Shown here piece after piece: positions 52,787 through 61,960 of a stretch of DNA of 64,000 nucleotides. This DNA comes from Paraburkholderia bryophila. GTDB taxonomy: Bacteria; Pseudomonadota; Gammaproteobacteria; Burkholderiales; Burkholderiaceae. The notes under the pieces were generated by a model that did no database searches, was not told where the DNA came from, and was given only the letters and a program-made list of their open reading frames with translations. The stretch is from assembly GCF_003269035.1 (NCBI RefSeq), contig NZ_QLTK01000018.1, positions 1-64,000 on the forward strand, given 5' to 3'. Position numbers and translations under genes: made by a program. Numbering within the stretch: position 1 is the stretch's first letter; every line of letters starts with the position of its first letter.

Positions 52787-53134
52787 GTCGAATCTCCTCA
52801 CCGCCGACGGCACGCGTCGGCCTCACATTCAGTCGGCCTCGCCGCACGATGCGTCGCTGCCCTACCTGTCATAACGCAGACGAGCGACGATTTATTCCGC
52901 TCGCGACCTCGTCACGCCCCTTCTTTTTCCGCCATCGACGCCCCGACCACCCGGGCATGGCGGAACAATGCGCCATTCATCGGCAGATTCGTAACGCAAC
53001 GTTACAGCCAGGCGTTATCAGATGCTTATGTGCGCGCAAGCCGTTATAGTGGACGGAGTTCGCCCGCCGACGCGTTCCGCCCCCACACAGGGTAGAATCG
53101 CGGCGAACAACCGTCTTTCTAACCTGAATTGTCC
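52787..53134. other. 348-base divergent region between the sigma operon and hfq2
   Basis: The minus-strand ECF-like promoter at 52873-52898 lies here. For hfq2, TATAGT (53,044-53,049) and TAGAAT (53,093-53,098) are candidate -10 elements without clear -35 partners. No gene is supported. Confidence 0.5.
52873..52898 (-). promoter_or_regulatory. ECF-like promoter of the sigma operon
   Basis: On the minus strand GGAAT (52898-52894) and CGTT (52876-52873) are 17 bases apart, close to the GGAAC-N16/17-CGTT form of ECF promoters. It lies 86 bases before the small peptide ATG. Autoregulation by the operon's own sigma factor is inferred. Confidence 0.6.
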
Positions 53135-53653
53135 ATGGCTTCCGCAGAATCGCATCCGCAAAACGACTTCATGAACGCAGCGCGCAAAGAACGAAAGCGC
53201 GTCGAGATTTATCTCGTCAACGGCATTCGCCTGACGGGGTGCATCGAGTCGTTCGATCAGTACCTGGTGATGCTGCGCACGCCTGTCGGCCTGCAAGGCA
53301 TCTACAAACGCGCGATCTCGACGATCCAGCTCGACACCGGCACGCGTCCGGCGCCGCGCGCGGGGCGTCCGTCACATGGCGAGCACACCACGCGGGGGCC
53401 GCACGGCTCGCGTGAGCCGCGTGACCATCGTGAGCCGCGCGAACCGCGTGAACCGCGCGAGTCGTATGGCGCACCGTCTTCCGACCGGCCCACACCCGAT
53501 CGCAGCAGCAGCACGTCAGACGGCCCGGTGGTCGTGACGCGCCGCCGGCGTCTGTTCGGCACGGGCGGTGGCGACGGCGGTAGCCACGGCGGCGGCAACC
53601 ATGGCGGTCATGGTGGTAACGGCAACAACGGCAACAACGGCGGCAGCGAGTAA
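53135..53653 (+). CDS. hfq2: Hfq2, Hfq-like RNA chaperone with long C-terminal extension
   Basis: The 172-residue protein has an Sm-fold core at residues 10-65: [40 protein letters not shown] and [11 protein letters not shown]. Canonical Hfq has YKHAIST where this reads YKRAIST, so a conserved His of the proximal RNA face is replaced by Arg. After the core come Arg/Glu/Pro repeats (residues 90-110, [11 protein letters not shown]) and a Gly/Asn/His-rich tail ([18 protein letters not shown]). Burkholderia have two Hfq proteins; the extended second one (Hfq2) has this form. It is the first gene on the plus strand after the divergent sigma operon. Confidence 0.9.
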   Translation: MASAESHPQNDFMNAARKERKRVEIYLVNGIRLTGCIESFDQYLVMLRTPVGLQGIYKRAISTIQLDTGTRPAPRAGRPSHGEHTTRGPHGSREPRDHREPREPREPRESYGAPSSDRPTPDRSSSTSDGPVVVTRRRRLFGTGGGDGGSHGGGNHGGHGGNGNNGNNGGSE

Positions 53654-53673
53654 GCAGCCGCTTCGGCGCTCGG

Positions 53674-53901
53674 CTATTCCTTAGGATGGCCGAGCCGCAT
53701 CAAGATTTTCTCCAGACGCACTAGCTGCTGCTCTGTCAGTTCGAATCCATGTTTCACCGCCATCACGCGGCGACGCCAATAACCGGCGTCCAGCATGCGT
53801 AGCGCCGGTTGCCGCGTGGCCCAATCCAGGTGTTCCAGTTCTGCTTCCACGACGTGCAGCGCGTTGAAGCGCGGCCTGCTCGCGGTCTTTTTCCGGTCCA
53901 T
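53674..53901 (-). CDS. small conserved hypothetical protein
   Basis: The 75-residue protein starts MDRKKTASRPRFNALHVVEA and continues EHLDWATRQPALRMLDAGYW and RRRVMAVKHGFELTEQQLVR. It is basic at the N-terminus and helix-rich, without a signal peptide. The stop lies 20 bases after the hfq2 stop in convergent orientation. The ribosome site is weak. I do not recognise a family. Confidence 0.6.
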   Translation of the reverse strand: MDRKKTASRPRFNALHVVEAELEHLDWATRQPALRMLDAGYWRRRVMAVKHGFELTEQQLVRLEKILMRLGHPKE

Positions 53902-54254
53902 GTGATTCGCTGCCTGGTGATTCGCGAGGGTCCGCGAGTGTCAGCCTGCGTCCCTGCCGAATTGGACACTGCCGGTTCACGTCGTGCGACAGGGTGTGAG
54001 CGCCGGCCCACGCGGCCGGTGAATGTCGCGGCCCCTTGCTTGCCGTCGATGCCAGCCAGCGACACACGAAAAACGAGTTGATGCCGGATGATTTGAAGTG
54101 CTGTTTGGCGTCGATATCGGCGGGTGGTTTTCCATGCGCCGCGATCGCATGGCATGCTTGCCGTGTGCCACCGCCTTAGGCCATCTGACCGATGGTCGCC
54201 GACGGCCGCCATGCGCTATTCTGGGTGACCGCCTCTCTTCGAATGGAGTCTGTC
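53902..54254. other. 353-base intergenic region
   Basis: No gene is supported. It holds the promoters of the two divergent small genes. I see no long repeat or hairpin of note. Confidence 0.4.
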
Positions 54255-54443
54255 ATGACCAGCAAGAAGCACCCCGCGGCTCATCCCGCGCAAGCAGAGC
54301 CGCCCGTGGAGTCCGACGACAGCCGCCTCGACGAGGCGCTCGACGAGAGCTTTCCCGCCAGCGATCCGATCGCCGTCGACACGACCGATCCACATCGCTC
54401 GCCGGAAAAAGAAACGTCTTCGCAGGGAAAGAAGCGGCATTAG
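54255..54443 (+). CDS. small acidic conserved hypothetical protein
   Basis: The 62-residue protein starts MTSKKHPAAHPAQAEPPVES with a GGAG ribosome site 7-8 bases upstream. Its centre RLDEALDESFPASDPIAV is a motif shared by many short proteins of Burkholderiales and Rhizobiales; no function is known. It is probably disordered and acidic, with a basic end. Confidence 0.75.
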   Translation: MTSKKHPAAHPAQAEPPVESDDSRLDEALDESFPASDPIAVDTTDPHRSPEKETSSQGKKRH

Positions 54444-54503
54444 CGGTACGCCACCGCAGAGCGCGGTTGCCGGGGGCGATGCCGAAGGCGACCCACAATG
54501 AAT

Positions 54504-54525
54504 CAGGCGGCCCGAAAGCCGCCTG
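54504..54525. terminator. 8-bp hairpin between convergent genes
   Basis: Arms 54504-54511 and 54518-54525 (CAGGCGGC and GCCGCCTG) are perfect with a 6-base loop. The T-rich sequence after it on the plus strand (CTTGTGTCTGCTTGTG) is weak. It may end the small acidic gene and the Tad operon. Confidence 0.5.
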
Positions 54526-54671
54526 CTTGTGTCTGCTTGTGCGTGATTATGTCCGCATGGATAACGGCTCGAAGACAACGATAAGGCGCTCAACCCGCCC
54601 TATCCCCCGGCAAACCGCGCAGCGCCATTCACACGGCACGACCGATCCGCGAGGTCTTCAGACCATCGCAC

Positions 54672-55400
54672 TCAGTGCGACGGCAAGCCGCTTTCCAGTT
54701 GACGCTGCAGATCGCGCACCTGGCGTTGCGCGGCGCGCAACTGGTCTTGCGCGGCAGCCTTCTGCTGAGCCAGCGCCGAGGCTTCGGCACGGCTCTGCTG
54801 CTGCTGGCTCGCCACGATGCTCTGCTGCTGACGCGCCACGTCGAGGTCGGCCTGCAGACGATTCGCGCGATCTTGCGACAGCGCGATCATGCGTTCCGTG
54901 AAGGCCTTTTGTGCCTCGAGTTGCGTGCGGCGAATTTCGACATCCGACAGTTGCAGCGTCTGACGCACGAAATCCTTATAGATCATGTCGGCCCGCGTGG
55001 CGTCCTGCGTCTTGATGACGCGCCAGAAATTCTTCTGTTGGAACAACGCCACGTAGTACGTCATCTCCTTGCCATAAAACAGCAGGCTCGCACCGTAGCT
55101 GCCGTTGTAGGTGGTGCGCAATTCCGCCAGATCCGAGCCGTGAATCATTTGCTGCAATTCCGCGACATTACCCGCGGCGGATTGCTTCGCCTCGTCCGGC
55201 GTCAAAGCGGTGGTCTGGGCCGCTCCGGCTTGCGGCGTGGCCGGCAACGCGGTCGTCGTGCCCGGCTGGGAAACGACGCCAGCACCGCCGCCTGCGCTCG
55301 CGCCGCCGTCCGGCAGAGCTTGCGCATAAACGCCTTGCACGGCCCCCAACGCGATGAAAGCGGCCAGGGTGATCTGTCGTAGTTTCGACTTGTGGTCCAT
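54672..55400 (-). CDS. DUF2968 protein, secreted
   Basis: The 242-residue protein starts MDHKSKLRQITLAAFIALGA with a cleavable signal peptide ending near VYAQ. A Gly/Ala/Thr-rich spacer is followed by the DUF2968 core (VAELQQMIHGSDLAELRTTY, GASLLFYGKEMTYYVALF, FWRVIKTQDATRADMIYKDF) and a long C-terminal coiled coil rich in Gln and Arg (residues 160-235). It lies 47 bases downstream of the sigma-54 activator on the same strand. A periplasmic role linked to Tad pili is possible. Confidence 0.82.
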   Translation of the reverse strand: MDHKSKLRQITLAAFIALGAVQGVYAQALPDGGASAGGGAGVVSQPGTTTALPATPQAGAAQTTALTPDEAKQSAAGNVAELQQMIHGSDLAELRTTYNGSYGASLLFYGKEMTYYVALFQQKNFWRVIKTQDATRADMIYKDFVRQTLQLSDVEIRRTQLEAQKAFTERMIALSQDRANRLQADLDVARQQQSIVASQQQQSRAEASALAQQKAAAQDQLRAAQRQVRDLQRQLESGLPSH

Positions 55401-55447
55401 GTAATTCCTGCTTAAACAGTTTTTGTTTTAGTACAACCGTCTCATTA

Positions 55448-56839
55448 TTACTCACTTTCGCGGGTTTCGGGCTCTTCGTCGAAAATTTGGTACTTGCGCA
55501 TCTTCTCCCACAAAACCTTACGACTGATGCCCAGATAGAGCGCCGTATCCTGGCGACGCCAACCGTTTGCGTCGAGCGCGGCGAGCACGCGGTTGCGCTC
55601 CGCCATGTCCCATTTGCTGCGGTCCACCAGCACCTCGGCCACGCTCTCGGCAGGCACCGGCTGGTTGCTGCGCGCCAGCGCCAGCAGCCGCTGCAGACGG
55701 GCCGCGTCCCACGCGCCGATCTGGCGCACGGTCACGCCGATCCGCTCGGCGAGATTGCGCAGCTCGCGCACGTTGCCGGGGAAGTAGGTGTCGGCCACCG
55801 CGTCGGCGAGCCAGTACGGCAGATCGGGTAACGCCGACAGACGCTCATTGCCGACCACCTGCGAAATGAATGCCTTGAAGATCGCGATCTTGTCGACCGC
55901 GCCGCGCTCTTCCAGCGACGGAATCTTCAACTCGATCACCGCCAGCCGGTAGTAGAGATCCGCGCGGAACGTGCCGTCCTTCACCAGTTGCGGCAGCACC
56001 TTGTTGGAGGCCGCCACCAGCCGGAAATCGAGCTTCACCGGCGTGGCCGAACCGATCCGCGTGACCGCGCTGTCTTCGAGCACGCGCAGCAGCTTGACCT
56101 GCTGATAGAGCGGCAGGTCGCCGATTTCGTCGAGGAATAGCGTGCCGCCGTCGGCCTGCTCGAAGTAGCCCTTGTGCGCCACTACCGCACCGGTGAACGA
56201 GCCTTTCGAGTGACCGAAGAACAGCGATTCGAACAGCCCGTCCGGAATCGCCCCGCAGTTCACCGCGACGAACGGGCCTTGCCCGTAGCGACTATGTTTT
56301 TCGTGCAGCAACTGCGCGATGCGCTCCTTGCCGACGCCGGTCTCGCCATGCACCAGCACGCTCGTGTCGCAATCGGCGAACGTGTCGACCTCGTGCAGCA
56401 GCGCCTGCATGCACTCCGAGTTGGCGATCATCGCGTCGGATTCGTGCGTCTTGGCGCTGTGCGCGCGGATCTGCGCGACCAGCTTCATCACCATGCCGCG
56501 TAGCTCGGCGCAGGTGAAGTCGAGCGGCAGAATGTGCGAGTACTCGGACGGATAGCTGGCCGGATCGTGGTCGCGCGGCGCGGCGCCGACCCACACGACC
56601 GGGATGCCGTGCGCGGCCTGCCAGTCGCGCAGGATCAGCGCGCCGCTGTCGATCACCGAGACGCTGATGATCGCGAGCGACGGCCGCGACGCGGTCCGTT
56701 CAGGCGAGATCGCGACATCGTCCGCGCGGATCACTTCGACGTCGAAGCTCGCCATGCAGCGCGCGACCCGGTCGACGATATCGGCCTTGCCCTCCCAGAC
56801 GTAGATATCGAGTTCCTCGATTTTGGCGGTGGTTCTCAT
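55448..56839 (-). CDS. sigma-54-dependent activator with a GSFTGA loop
   Basis: The 463-residue protein has an N-terminal receiver-like domain (residues 1-120) without a clear phosphoacceptor Asp pattern, an AAA+ domain and a C-terminal Fis-type helix-turn-helix ([20 protein letters not shown]). Walker A is [15 protein letters not shown] (Lys171) and Walker B is [13 protein letters not shown]. The loop that contacts sigma-54 reads GSFTGA (residues 213-218) instead of GAFTGA. It lies between TadG and the DUF2968 gene on the same strand, so it may regulate the pilus operon. An N-terminal domain lacking the usual Asp suggests that it is not a classic phosphorylated response regulator. Confidence 0.88.
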   Translation of the reverse strand: MRTTAKIEELDIYVWEGKADIVDRVARCMASFDVEVIRADDVAISPERTASRPSLAIISVSVIDSGALILRDWQAAHGIPVVWVGAAPRDHDPASYPSEYSHILPLDFTCAELRGMVMKLVAQIRAHSAKTHESDAMIANSECMQALLHEVDTFADCDTSVLVHGETGVGKERIAQLLHEKHSRYGQGPFVAVNCGAIPDGLFESLFFGHSKGSFTGAVVAHKGYFEQADGGTLFLDEIGDLPLYQQVKLLRVLEDSAVTRIGSATPVKLDFRLVAASNKVLPQLVKDGTFRADLYYRLAVIELKIPSLEERGAVDKIAIFKAFISQVVGNERLSALPDLPYWLADAVADTYFPGNVRELRNLAERIGVTVRQIGAWDAARLQRLLALARSNQPVPAESVAEVLVDRSKWDMAERNRVLAALDANGWRRQDTALYLGISRKVLWEKMRKYQIFDEEPETRESE

Positions 56840-56849
56840 CGTGGATAGG

Positions 56850-58622
56850 CTAGTTGACCAGTTGCGGGACGCCGCATGTCAGCGACATGTTGTGGACGGT
56901 GGCCGTGCCGACTTGCACGCCGAGCAGCGAGAGCGTCGGAATGAGCACGGCGTCGAGCAGGTTGAAGACGGTTTGAAGCAATGGCGTTACGGCGGTCGTG
57001 ACGAGGCTGAGCAGCGGAGTCAGCAAGCCGGACAGATCGTAGTTACCGAATACCTCGATATGCAGCGCCGAAGGCAATGCCGCCAGCAGCGGTGTGGCCA
57101 GCGCCGAAGCGTCGGTACCGACCGGATTGGAATTGGCGCTCGCCGTGGAATCAAAACTGCCGGACGAACCGTTGAACACGATCGGCGTCGAGCCGGGCGT
57201 CAGCGAGTAAGGCCCGAGAGCGTCCAACTGGACGCTCGCCACGTTGCCGACCAGGATCACCGAAATGTTCGCCAGCACGATCGGCCCGCCGCAGCTCGAA
57301 TTCGTGCCGAGGCACAGCGCCGCGATGCTGGGCTGCACCTGAATCGTGGCGTTGGTGGCCGCCTTGCTGCTTTCGCAGTCCACCGAACTGAGCGTTGCTT
57401 TGCCCGCCGCGACCTTCAGGTTCAGCACGATCGGCGTGCTGAGCGCCGAGATCGTCGCCACGCCGAGGTTGATCGGCTGCAGCGCGATCGGCAGCAGTGT
57501 CACCACCGCATTGATCGACGCCGTGCGCGCTACGGTGCGCGCCGTGGAGACACCGCCGACCGTGGTGGTGCCACCCTCGCCCACCGCCAGCACCGGAGGC
57601 TGGGTGATCTGCAGCGACAGCCCAGCCACACCGGCCAGACCGGCATTCACGTTGATCACCGGCCCCGTGCCGTTCGGATTACTCTGCGCGATCTGCGCGG
57701 CGACCATCACCGCGTCGAGCGCGTCGATCGTCGCGGTCGCCGCGGCGTTCGGGTTGGACAGGCCCAACGCCAGCAGCCCCGGCGCGCTCGGCCCGTTGTC
57801 CCCGATGGTGATGTTCTGTCCGCCCGGCACCGTGACGGCCAGCGTCTGCAGGATCGCGGCGTCGACGGTATCGCCTCCCGCCTGCAACGCCTGGACCATC
57901 GCCAGCATCAATTGCTGATAACTCACGGTGGTCGAGAGCAGGCCCTGCATCGACGAAGCACCTAGCGCCACCATCAGATCCGACAGCTTGATGGTCGCCC
58001 CCGCGAGACTCTGGAAATTACCCACGGTCAACGCCACACTGGTGTTCAACAAACCGCCGAGAATCGCGTTGAGCAACGCCGACTGTTGCGTATTGATCGT
58101 GGCGATGCCGGTGCTGAGCGAGAACGCGTCGATGTTCGATGCCAGCGCGGTCGCGGTCGTCGTCACGGCGCGGCTCGGTCCGAGGAAAAAATACGGTATC
58201 ACCTGGCTGGTCTGCACCTGCACCGCATTCAGCGGATTGCCGGTCGTGCCGAAGTAGGTATTGGTGCTGGTGTCCCAGCGTCCGCAGGTGGTGGCGATCG
58301 TCGTCGTGCCGCCGGCGCTGAAGCCGTTGGCCGCCGCGTTCTGTTGCGCGGCGGTAGTCGCGGCCGCGCAGCCGCCTGACGAGCTGATCATTTGCACCGC
58401 CGCCAGCGCCGCCAGATCGGCCGTGCGCTGCAAGGACCGGCGCGCGAAATACACATTGCCGACGTCCAGCACGCCGAGCGCCGCGATCGCCACGCTCAGC
58501 CAGATCACCGCGAGTACGGCGATCGCGCCACGTTGACCGTGCCTGCGCGTGCCGGCGCGGCGCACCGCTCGCGGGTGCGCGCAGCGGTCGGAGCGAGTCG
58601 CGGACGACAGACGGCCACGCAT
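56850..58622 (-). CDS. tadG: TadG-like pilus assembly protein
   Basis: The 590-residue protein begins with a basic stretch and then [20 protein letters not shown], the TadE/TadG-like hydrophobic anchor, with Glu-free putative-pilin form. The following [20 protein letters not shown] and LAALAAVQM are typical. A long extracytoplasmic part rich in Ala, Thr, Val and Ser contains few charged residues ([20 protein letters not shown]). TadG is needed for Flp pilus assembly and anchoring to the outer membrane. The gene starts 1 base after the DUF3613 stop. Confidence 0.82.
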   Translation of the reverse strand: MRGRLSSATRSDRCAHPRAVRRAGTRRHGQRGAIAVLAVIWLSVAIAALGVLDVGNVYFARRSLQRTADLAALAAVQMISSSGGCAAATTAAQQNAAANGFSAGGTTTIATTCGRWDTSTNTYFGTTGNPLNAVQVQTSQVIPYFFLGPSRAVTTTATALASNIDAFSLSTGIATINTQQSALLNAILGGLLNTSVALTVGNFQSLAGATIKLSDLMVALGASSMQGLLSTTVSYQQLMLAMVQALQAGGDTVDAAILQTLAVTVPGGQNITIGDNGPSAPGLLALGLSNPNAAATATIDALDAVMVAAQIAQSNPNGTGPVINVNAGLAGVAGLSLQITQPPVLAVGEGGTTTVGGVSTARTVARTASINAVVTLLPIALQPINLGVATISALSTPIVLNLKVAAGKATLSSVDCESSKAATNATIQVQPSIAALCLGTNSSCGGPIVLANISVILVGNVASVQLDALGPYSLTPGSTPIVFNGSSGSFDSTASANSNPVGTDASALATPLLAALPSALHIEVFGNYDLSGLLTPLLSLVTTAVTPLLQTVFNLLDAVLIPTLSLLGVQVGTATVHNMSLTCGVPQLVN

Positions 58623-58623
58623 A

Positions 58624-59007
58624 TCAGTTCGCGCCACCGCCGGTCGCGCCGCCCGACCCGCCACCGCCGCTGCCGGTCGTGTTGAGCATCGAACCGTACA
58701 GATCGGGAATCTTGCTCTTGAACGATTCCATGTACCGCCGGTAGGCGAGACCGGCTTCCGTGCCGAGCATCGGCAGCGCCGGCGCCGCTTGCGCGTTGCT
58801 ACCCTGCAGGTCGAGCCACGTACGCGTGCTGTGTCCCACTTCGCTGGCGCGCACCGGTGGTTGCATCGTCGGCGAGGGCTGAGCGGCCTGCGCTGCGTCG
58901 TTTGTCTGCGCAAGTGCACCGATGGAAGCGCCGATCGACGCCGCCAGCGCGGCGCCCATGGCCAGCCGCCGCGCCACCCCACCCCATGTTCGTGTTCTGT
59001 CTGTCAT
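58624..59007 (-). CDS. DUF3613 protein, secreted
   Basis: The 127-residue protein starts MTDRTRTWGGVARRLAMGAA and has a signal peptide (AALAASIGASIGALAQ). The core HSTRTWLDLQGSNAQAAPAL and MLGTEAGLAYRRYMESFKSK, IPDLYGSML fits DUF3613. A Gly-rich tail follows. It is found in Tad clusters of Burkholderiales between tadD and tadG, as here; no biochemical role is known. Confidence 0.82.
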   Translation of the reverse strand: MTDRTRTWGGVARRLAMGAALAASIGASIGALAQTNDAAQAAQPSPTMQPPVRASEVGHSTRTWLDLQGSNAQAAPALPMLGTEAGLAYRRYMESFKSKIPDLYGSMLNTTGSGGGGSGGATGGGAN

Positions 59008-59065
59008 GTCCGCCCCCTGATTTCCCGACCGGCATTCGTGCGACGCTCGCCTCGCCTTCGCCCGG

Positions 59066-59917
59066 TCACTGCGCGAACCGCTGCAGCAAACGCGGCGCCG
59101 GTTCGATACCCTGCACGCTCGCGACGGTCCCCATCTGTCCGGCTCGCGGCTGCGCCGGCGCCGACGCGCCGCGCGTCTGAACCCGCCCGGCCGCCGCCAC
59201 TTTCGCCGTGTCGCTGCGAATCGCGGCGCGCACGTCCGGCGTCAATTTCTGCTGATTCATCACCGCCTGCGCCTGCGCCTGCTCGCCGTTGGCGAGCAGA
59301 TAAAGCACCACGTTGCTGACGATCTTCGGATTGTTCTGATCGAGCTCGGCCGCTTTCATCAGCGGCACGCGAGCGCCATCCACATCGCCGTTACGCAGTC
59401 GCGCATAGCCGAGGTCGGACAGCGTCACCGCGTCGGTCGGCTCGAGTTGCGAAGCCTGCTCCAACGCTTGCGCGGCGCGCGCGAAATCGCCGCCCGCACC
59501 GGCGATCAAGCCCAGCCCCCGGTAGCCGCGCGCGGCCAGCGGCGTCTTCAGCAGAAGACCGTATGCCTGCGCCGCCGCGTCCGGCTGATCGGTCATGCGC
59601 AGCGCGTCGGCACGCAGCAGATGGGTGTCCGGGCTCGCGCCGTACTGCTTTTCGTACGCGTCGATATGCGCGAGCGACGCGAAGTAGAGCCCTTGCGCCT
59701 GCATCTTGTCGATCAGGCCGAGATACACGCCGGGCGTGTCCGGCGCAGGATCGCGATTGGCCTGTTGCTGCGCCATCGCCGCCCGCTCGGCCTGCGGCCC
59801 GACGCCGTAACCCGTCAGCACCTGCGACGTGCAAGCGCCGAGTAGCATGCAAGCGGCGACAGCCGGCGCGTAACGCAACACGCGCCGGGTGAGATCGAAA
59901 GGCAGACACTGAACCAT
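59066..59917 (-). CDS. tadD: TadD-like tetratricopeptide lipoprotein
   Basis: The 283-residue protein starts MVQCLPFDLTRRVLRYAPAV with a lipobox LLGAC (Cys28). TPR helices follow: GVYLGLIDKMQAQGLYFASL, ALRMTDQPDAAAQAYGLLLK, GDFARAAQALEQASQLEPTD and GDVDGARVPLMKAAELDQNN. TadD is thought to help the secretin complex assemble in Tad pilus systems. I prefer the ATG at 59917 over 59944. Confidence 0.87.
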   Translation of the reverse strand: MVQCLPFDLTRRVLRYAPAVAACMLLGACTSQVLTGYGVGPQAERAAMAQQQANRDPAPDTPGVYLGLIDKMQAQGLYFASLAHIDAYEKQYGASPDTHLLRADALRMTDQPDAAAQAYGLLLKTPLAARGYRGLGLIAGAGGDFARAAQALEQASQLEPTDAVTLSDLGYARLRNGDVDGARVPLMKAAELDQNNPKIVSNVVLYLLANGEQAQAQAVMNQQKLTPDVRAAIRSDTAKVAAAGRVQTRGASAPAQPRAGQMGTVASVQGIEPAPRLLQRFAQ

Positions 59918-59927
59918 GGAGCAATCC

Positions 59928-60938
59928 TTACTGATGCACCGCATGAAACGAACGCGTGACGGCCAGCACGCCAGGACCCGCCGTGACGATCATCAGCGCG
60001 GGCAACAGCGTCACGATCATCACGCCCGTCATCTTCACCGCGAGCCGGCCAATGCGTTCGCGCAGCATCGCGCGACGCGTTTTGCGCAGACGGTCGCCGA
60101 ACTGCTTGAGCGGCTCCTGCACCGCGCCGCCGTGCCGGTCGACCTGCACCAGCAGACGGATGACCGCGCGCAGATCCTCGTTGTCGTAGCTGCTGGCCAG
60201 CCGGTTGAGCGACTGCTCGCGCGTGCGGCCCGTGGCGAACTGGCGCTGGGCGATTTCGAGCTCGTTCGAGAGCACCGGCAACACGCTGCGAAAATCGTTG
60301 ACCATCACCTGCAAACTTTGATCGAGCGACAGACCCACGCCTTGCAGCAGCCGCAGCAAATCGACCAGCAGCGGCAACTCGTCGACCACGCGACGGCGGC
60401 GCTTGCCGGCGCGGCGTTTCAGCAGGATCTTCGGCAGCATGAAACCCGCCATCATCGCAATGACCACCAGCACCACGTAGCGCGTGCCGTCCACCTGTCC
60501 GCGCGCCAGCGTACCGGCCACCACGGGCGCCGCCAGCGCGCCCAGCAGGCGCGACACCAGGAACAGGCCGCGCGTGCGCGTATCGACGAACCCGCACTGT
60601 TCGAGCAGGCGCCGATCTTCTTCGGCCACCACCTGGCGTCCGAACGGCGTATCGAGCCAGCGAATCCCCACCTGCACGAGATGCTCGAACACGCCTTTGA
60701 AACCCGTCGGCCGCGCGGTGCGCACCGCCGTCTTCGACGCAGCGGGTGCGCCGTCCGTCGCGCGAGCCGCTGCGGCGTTCAGCGCAGCCGCCTGCAAGGC
60801 GCGTTCGTCGAGCGCATGGCCCAGGGTGCGTTCGGTGCGCCGCTGCGCGGCCACCCGCGCGAGCACCAGACCGGCGACCAGCAGCAGGGCGAGCGCCGCG
60901 AGCGCCAGCGCGAGTGCGAACAGTTGATGGGCTTGCAT
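59928..60938 (-). CDS. tadC: TadC inner-membrane platform protein
   Basis: The 336-residue protein starts MQAHQLFALALALAALALL and has a type II secretion F domain: RVVDELPLLVDLLRLLQGVG, LSLDQSLQVMVNDFRSVLPV, LASSYDNEDLRAVIRLLVQV and the C-terminal RERIGRLAVKMTGVMIVTLL. With TadB it forms the platform on which the ATPase TadA drives pilin assembly. It starts 2 bases after the tadB stop. A longer open frame upstream was not accepted. Confidence 0.92.
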   Translation of the reverse strand: MQAHQLFALALALAALALLLVAGLVLARVAAQRRTERTLGHALDERALQAAALNAAAARATDGAPAASKTAVRTARPTGFKGVFEHLVQVGIRWLDTPFGRQVVAEEDRRLLEQCGFVDTRTRGLFLVSRLLGALAAPVVAGTLARGQVDGTRYVVLVVIAMMAGFMLPKILLKRRAGKRRRRVVDELPLLVDLLRLLQGVGLSLDQSLQVMVNDFRSVLPVLSNELEIAQRQFATGRTREQSLNRLASSYDNEDLRAVIRLLVQVDRHGGAVQEPLKQFGDRLRKTRRAMLRERIGRLAVKMTGVMIVTLLPALMIVTAGPGVLAVTRSFHAVHQ

Positions 60939-60940
60939 CG

Positions 60941-61960
60941 TCAATCCCTCAGGCTCGCCATGCGGTACAGCAGCCAGGCGCCGACCACCTGCAACGCGAA
61001 CGCCAGATAAACCAGTTGCCGCCCGCTCGGATCGAACCACATCGAAGCGAAATACGAAGGGTTGGAGACGATCAGAAACCCGCCGATGCCCACCGGCAAA
61101 GCCCCCAGCACCCAGGACGACATCCGCGTTTCCGACGACATCGCCACGAGCTCCCGCTCGGCCTGCTCGAGGTCGCGCATGAACGACGCCATCCGGTCGA
61201 GCATCACGTCGGCGCGGCCGCCGTACTTCACGGACAGACGCAGCACGGAGCCCACCAGTTCGAGTTCGCGCACGCCGTAGATCAACGAAACCTGATACAG
61301 CGCGCGATCGATTTCGACGCCCGTGCGCAACATCCGCGAGACGTTGTCGAGACATTCGCGCAACGGCGTCTCGGTGGTTTGCAGCGCGGCCTGGAACGCG
61401 GCCGGCACGCTATTGCCGAGCGTGATCAAACGCACGATGCCGTCGAGAAACAGCGGCAACTGCCGCACGATCAACTGCCGACGCTTGTTCACGCGCATCG
61501 TCAGGAAAAAATACATCAGCAGGCCGCACATCCCGAACACCACCAGCGCGGCGAGCACGCCACGGGCGAGCCCCGCCCAGCCGCACAACAGCAGCACGAT
61601 CGCCGCGCTGGTGGCGAACGGCCGTTTGGCATCGACGATCCCCGCGCGCTCCAGCAGGTGGCGCAGCATGAAGCGCGCGCGCGCCACCAGGTAGCGGCAG
61701 GAAGCCAGCCAGCCCGCGTCGGCGGGCGGCGCTTGCGGCGCGATCGCGACCTGCGCCCCGGCACGGGTGGGTGCGACGCGCGGGCCGCTCGCGAGTCCGG
61801 CCGGTCCCGCGGCGCCCGGCATGGCCGCCGCCATCCGGCTATCGATAAAACGTTCGGTGCTCACCTGGCCTTTGCGTTGCGCGCTGCGTTGCCACAGCAG
61901 CAACGCCAGCGCCGCGCACAGAAGCGCGAGCGCCGCGACGACCAGCACCGCGCTAGACAT
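60941..61960 (-). CDS. tadB: TadB inner-membrane platform protein
   Basis: The 339-residue protein starts [20 protein letters not shown], has several membrane helices and a type II secretion F domain with RRQLIVRQLPLFLDGIVRLI, TLGNSVPAAFQAALQTTETP, and later VLRLSVKYGGRADVMLDRMA. The ATG overlaps the tadA stop in an out-of-frame arrangement. Ala/Pro-rich residues 45-80 are a linker. With TadC it forms the inner-membrane platform of the Flp pilus. Confidence 0.93.
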   Translation of the reverse strand: MSSAVLVVAALALLCAALALLLWQRSAQRKGQVSTERFIDSRMAAAMPGAAGPAGLASGPRVAPTRAGAQVAIAPQAPPADAGWLASCRYLVARARFMLRHLLERAGIVDAKRPFATSAAIVLLLCGWAGLARGVLAALVVFGMCGLLMYFFLTMRVNKRRQLIVRQLPLFLDGIVRLITLGNSVPAAFQAALQTTETPLRECLDNVSRMLRTGVEIDRALYQVSLIYGVRELELVGSVLRLSVKYGGRADVMLDRMASFMRDLEQAERELVAMSSETRMSSWVLGALPVGIGGFLIVSNPSYFASMWFDPSGRQLVYLAFALQVVGAWLLYRMASLRD

